Part shown: positions 5,893 through 7,590 of the stretch, one piece after another
Position numbering within the stretch: the first letter of the stretch is position 1
Layout: each line of letters opens with the position of its first letter
NCBI GenBank assembly: GCA_943372585.1
Contig: CALRZF020000188.1
Coordinates: forward strand, 1-7,590
DNA length: 7,590 bases
Direction of reading: 5' to 3'
DNA from: RAM1 sp943372585
GTDB lineage: Bacteria; Pseudomonadota; Gammaproteobacteria; Burkholderiales; Burkholderiaceae_C
Notes under the pieces: generated by a model
Database searches by the model: none
Seen by the model: only the letters and a program-made list of their open reading frames with translations
What the model was told of the DNA's origin: nothing
Translations under genes and position numbers: made by a program

Positions 5893-6523
5893 ATTTCCAG
5901 TCGTGCGTTTTTTGACCCCCACCCTGCCTGTGCGCGCGCTGCTGGCGGCCTGCGCCGCGGTGGCGGCCGGTTGCAGCAGCGTGGCGCCGGTCGAGCCGCC
6001 CGCACCGCCGCCCGTCATCATCTTCACGCCCGCGCCGGTGCCGCCCGCGCCGCCCGTGGCGCCGCCCGTAGCGCCGGCACCGCCCCCACCCGCCGCCGCC
6101 GTGGTGGCACTGGACTATGCCGACCGGCTGCGCGCCATGTCGGTCCCGGACCTGGCGCAGGAAATCTCGCGCCTGGGCGACCCGGGCACCGCGCCGGGCC
6201 GCCAGCTGCAGCTGGCCATGGCCCTGGCGCTGACGCGCGTGCCGTCCGACCTGCAGCGTGCCCAGGGCCTGCTGCAGCGCGTGCTGGAAAACGGCAGCGA
6301 CGAAGCCCGCGCCCTGCACCCGCTGACCCGCTTGCTGGCCGCGCAGTATGGCGAGCAGCGCCGCGTGGAGGAATCTACCGAACGCCAGGCCCAGCAACTG
6401 CGCGACGCGCAGCGGCGCATCGACCAGCTCAACGACCGGCTGGAGGCCGTGCGCGCGATTGAGCGCAGCCTGTCGGCGCGGCCGGCCGGGGCGGCATCGG
6501 CACCGCGCAACCCTGCGCCCTGA
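5882..6523 (+). CDS. qseG: QseG-like proline-rich lipoprotein of the GlrK/GlrR locus
   Basis: 213 residues. A signal sequence ends at AAGC with lipobox Cys31 followed by Ser-Ser, which predicts outer-membrane sorting. Residues 35-73 are a Pro/Ala-rich tether; 75-150 look like short helices; about 155-198 form a charged coiled coil. The end of the coil, RLEAVRAIERSLSARPAG (186-203), closely resembles KLENLTDIERQLSTRKPAG in E. coli QseG (recalled), and the gene sits between kinase and regulator exactly as qseG does. Family knowledge: QseG is a lipoprotein that binds the periplasmic part of GlrK and is needed for its signalling. The ATG at 5882 overlaps the kinase stop, suggesting coupling; an in-frame GTG at 5903 would give a tighter signal peptide starting MRFLTPTLPVRALL. 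Neither has a convincing SD. Outside the C-terminal coil the identity is weak, so the name rests on tail plus context. Confidence 0.75.
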   Translation: MPPEFPVVRFLTPTLPVRALLAACAAVAAGCSSVAPVEPPAPPPVIIFTPAPVPPAPPVAPPVAPAPPPPAAAVVALDYADRLRAMSVPDLAQEISRLGDPGTAPGRQLQLAMALALTRVPSDLQRAQGLLQRVLENGSDEARALHPLTRLLAAQYGEQRRVEESTERQAQQLRDAQRRIDQLNDRLEAVRAIERSLSARPAGAASAPRNPAP

Positions 6524-6583
6524 CGCCCCCCTCACGCCAGCCACTCACGCCAGCCACTCACCTCACCCACCCCACCGCACCCC
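6524..6583 (+). promoter_or_regulatory. C-rich, G-poor leader before glrR; possible Rho-utilisation (rut) region
   Basis: The 60 bases between the lipoprotein stop and the regulator ATG contain 39 C, 11 A, 6 G and 4 T by my count. There is no purine-rich Shine-Dalgarno element anywhere in it and no hairpin with T-tract. High C with low G in untranslated mRNA is the hallmark of Rho-loading sites, so this could be a point of polarity or attenuation lowering regulator output relative to kinase. Inference from composition only. Confidence 0.35.
6531..6561 (+). repeat. 13-bp tandem repeat, 2.4 copies
   Basis: The unit CTCACGCCAGCCA occurs twice back to back (6531-6543, 6544-6556) and is followed by a partial CTCAC (6557-6561), with no mismatch. 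It lies wholly in the leader before glrR. Slipped-strand change in copy number would alter the length of the leader in steps of 13 bases without touching a coding frame. Confidence 0.85.
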
Positions 6584-7590
6584 ATGGCCGAACCCACCCG
6601 CCCCAGCCACCAGCCCCGCCTGCTGGTCGTGGACGACGACGCCGACATGCTGCGCCTGCTGTCCATGCGGCTGAATGCCGCGGGCTACCGCGTGAGTGCC
6701 GTGGGCTCGGCCGAAGCCGCCCTGGCCCAGCTGGACATCGAGCGGCCCCAACTGGTGCTGAGCGACGTGCGCCTGCCCGGGCGCGACGGCCTGGCGCTGT
6801 TTGACGAGATCCGCGCACGCCATCCGTCGCTGCCGGTGATCCTGCTGACGGCGCACGGGACCATTCCCGACGCCGTGGAGGCCACGGCACGCGGCGTGTT
6901 CACGTATCTCACCAAACCGTATGACGGCCGAGAGCTGCTGGACAAGATCGCCCAGGCGCTCGCCCTGGGCGCGCCAGCCGAAGCCGCCGCGCAGGGCGAC
7001 GAGGCCTGGCGCAGCGAGATCATCAGCCGTAGTAGCCGCATGGCCGAGTTGCTGGCCGACGCCTGGCTGGTGGCCAAGTCAGACGCCAGCGTGCTCTTGC
7101 GCGGCGACAGCGGCACCGGCAAGGAAATGATGGCGCGCGCCATCCACCGCGCCAGCCCCCGCGCCGGGCGCCCGTTCATCGCAGTCAACTGCGGCGCCAT
7201 CCCCGAAGCGCTGCTGGAGTCCGAACTGTTCGGCCACGTGAAAGGCGCGTTCACCGACGCAGTGGCCAACCACAAGGGCCTGTTCCAGGCCGCCGACGGC
7301 GGAACGCTGCTGCTCGACGAAATCGGCGACATGCCGCCTGCCCTGCAGGTCAAGCTGCTGCGCGTGCTGCAGGAAAAGGCCGTGCGACAGGTCGGATCCA
7401 GCCAGTCGATCCCGGTGGACGTGCGCATCATCTCGGCCACCCACCGCGACCTGGAAGCCGCCATGGCAGCCGGCCAGTTCCGCGAAGACCTGTACTACCG
7501 CCTCAACGTGGTGACGCTGTCGCTGCCGCCGCTGGCCGAGCGACGCGAGGACATTGCCCTTCTGGCCAACCACTTTTTGCACAAGCTGGC
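6584..7590 (+). CDS. glrR: GlrR-type sigma-54-dependent response regulator (partial, C-terminus beyond window)
   Basis: 335 codons are visible. Receiver domain 11-127: acidic DDD (17-19), phospho-acceptor Asp61 in LVLSDVRLPG, Thr89 and Lys111 in LTKPYD; HGTIPDAVEATARGVF matches E. coli GlrR (HGSIPDAVAATQQGVF, recalled). AAA+ domain from about 143: Walker A GDSGTGKE (174-181), FIAVNCGAIPEALLESELFG, sigma-54 loop GAFTDA (221-226), Walker B TLLLDEIGDM (241-250), RIISATHRDL (281-290), arginine-finger segment FREDLYYRLNVV (299-310). The Fis-type DNA-binding domain is outside the window. Once phosphorylated by the upstream kinase it would hexamerise and open sigma-54 promoters; in E. coli GlrR activates glmY and rpoE. 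The ATG at 6584 is the only start that keeps the receiver whole; it has no SD. The notable deviation is Asp225 in the GAFTGA position 5. Confidence 0.93.
   Translation, partial: MAEPTRPSHQPRLLVVDDDADMLRLLSMRLNAAGYRVSAVGSAEAALAQLDIERPQLVLSDVRLPGRDGLALFDEIRARHPSLPVILLTAHGTIPDAVEATARGVFTYLTKPYDGRELLDKIAQALALGAPAEAAAQGDEAWRSEIISRSSRMAELLADAWLVAKSDASVLLRGDSGTGKEMMARAIHRASPRAGRPFIAVNCGAIPEALLESELFGHVKGAFTDAVANHKGLFQAADGGTLLLDEIGDMPPALQVKLLRVLQEKAVRQVGSSQSIPVDVRIISATHRDLEAAMAAGQFREDLYYRLNVVTLSLPPLAERREDIALLANHFLHKL

Noticed and set aside
4492..6544. Long minus-strand open frames opposite the kinase and lipoprotein
   Set aside because: Arg/Gly/His-rich antisense translations caused by the base composition; no start context or domains.

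Overview
The window looks like chromosomal DNA of a GC-rich betaproteobacterium, most probably a Comamonadaceae member (Acidovorax/Hydrogenophaga-like). This rests on strong G/C bias at third codon positions, the mix of a phenylacetyl-CoA pathway with a HiPIP electron carrier, and the style of the miaB and GlrR-type proteins. I could run no database search, so the family-level placement is inference.

Left part (1-1935): a divergent catabolic locus. On the minus strand, paaG (ring-opened epoxide/oxepin isomerase of aerobic phenylacetyl-CoA degradation) is translationally coupled by a 4-base overlap to paaI, a hotdog-fold thioesterase cut by the window edge. On the plus strand is a crotonase-fold enoyl-CoA hydratase. 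The 107-base gap between them holds a 32-bp near-perfect palindrome that looks like a TetR-family operator able to control both directions. The regulator itself is not in the window.

Middle (1936-2687): a small lipoprotein-type high-potential iron-sulfur protein (HiPIP) with twin-arginine signal and Ala/Pro tether, then a complete elongator tRNA-Met(CAT) with its own perfect -10 box and a strong intrinsic terminator that closes this block.

Right part (2688-7590): five co-directional, tightly spaced genes that look like one transcription unit: an exported protein of unknown function, miaB (tRNA ms2i6A methylthiotransferase), a sensor histidine kinase, a proline-rich outer-membrane-type lipoprotein and a sigma-54-dependent response regulator that runs off the window. 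The last three match, in order and in motif, the enterobacterial glrK-qseG-glrR envelope-stress system. The regulator carries GAFTDA where the canonical sigma-54 contact loop is GAFTGA, and it is preceded by a 60-base, 65% C, G-poor leader without a Shine-Dalgarno sequence. These are the most interesting points of the window. Nothing mobile, no CRISPR and no rRNA were seen.
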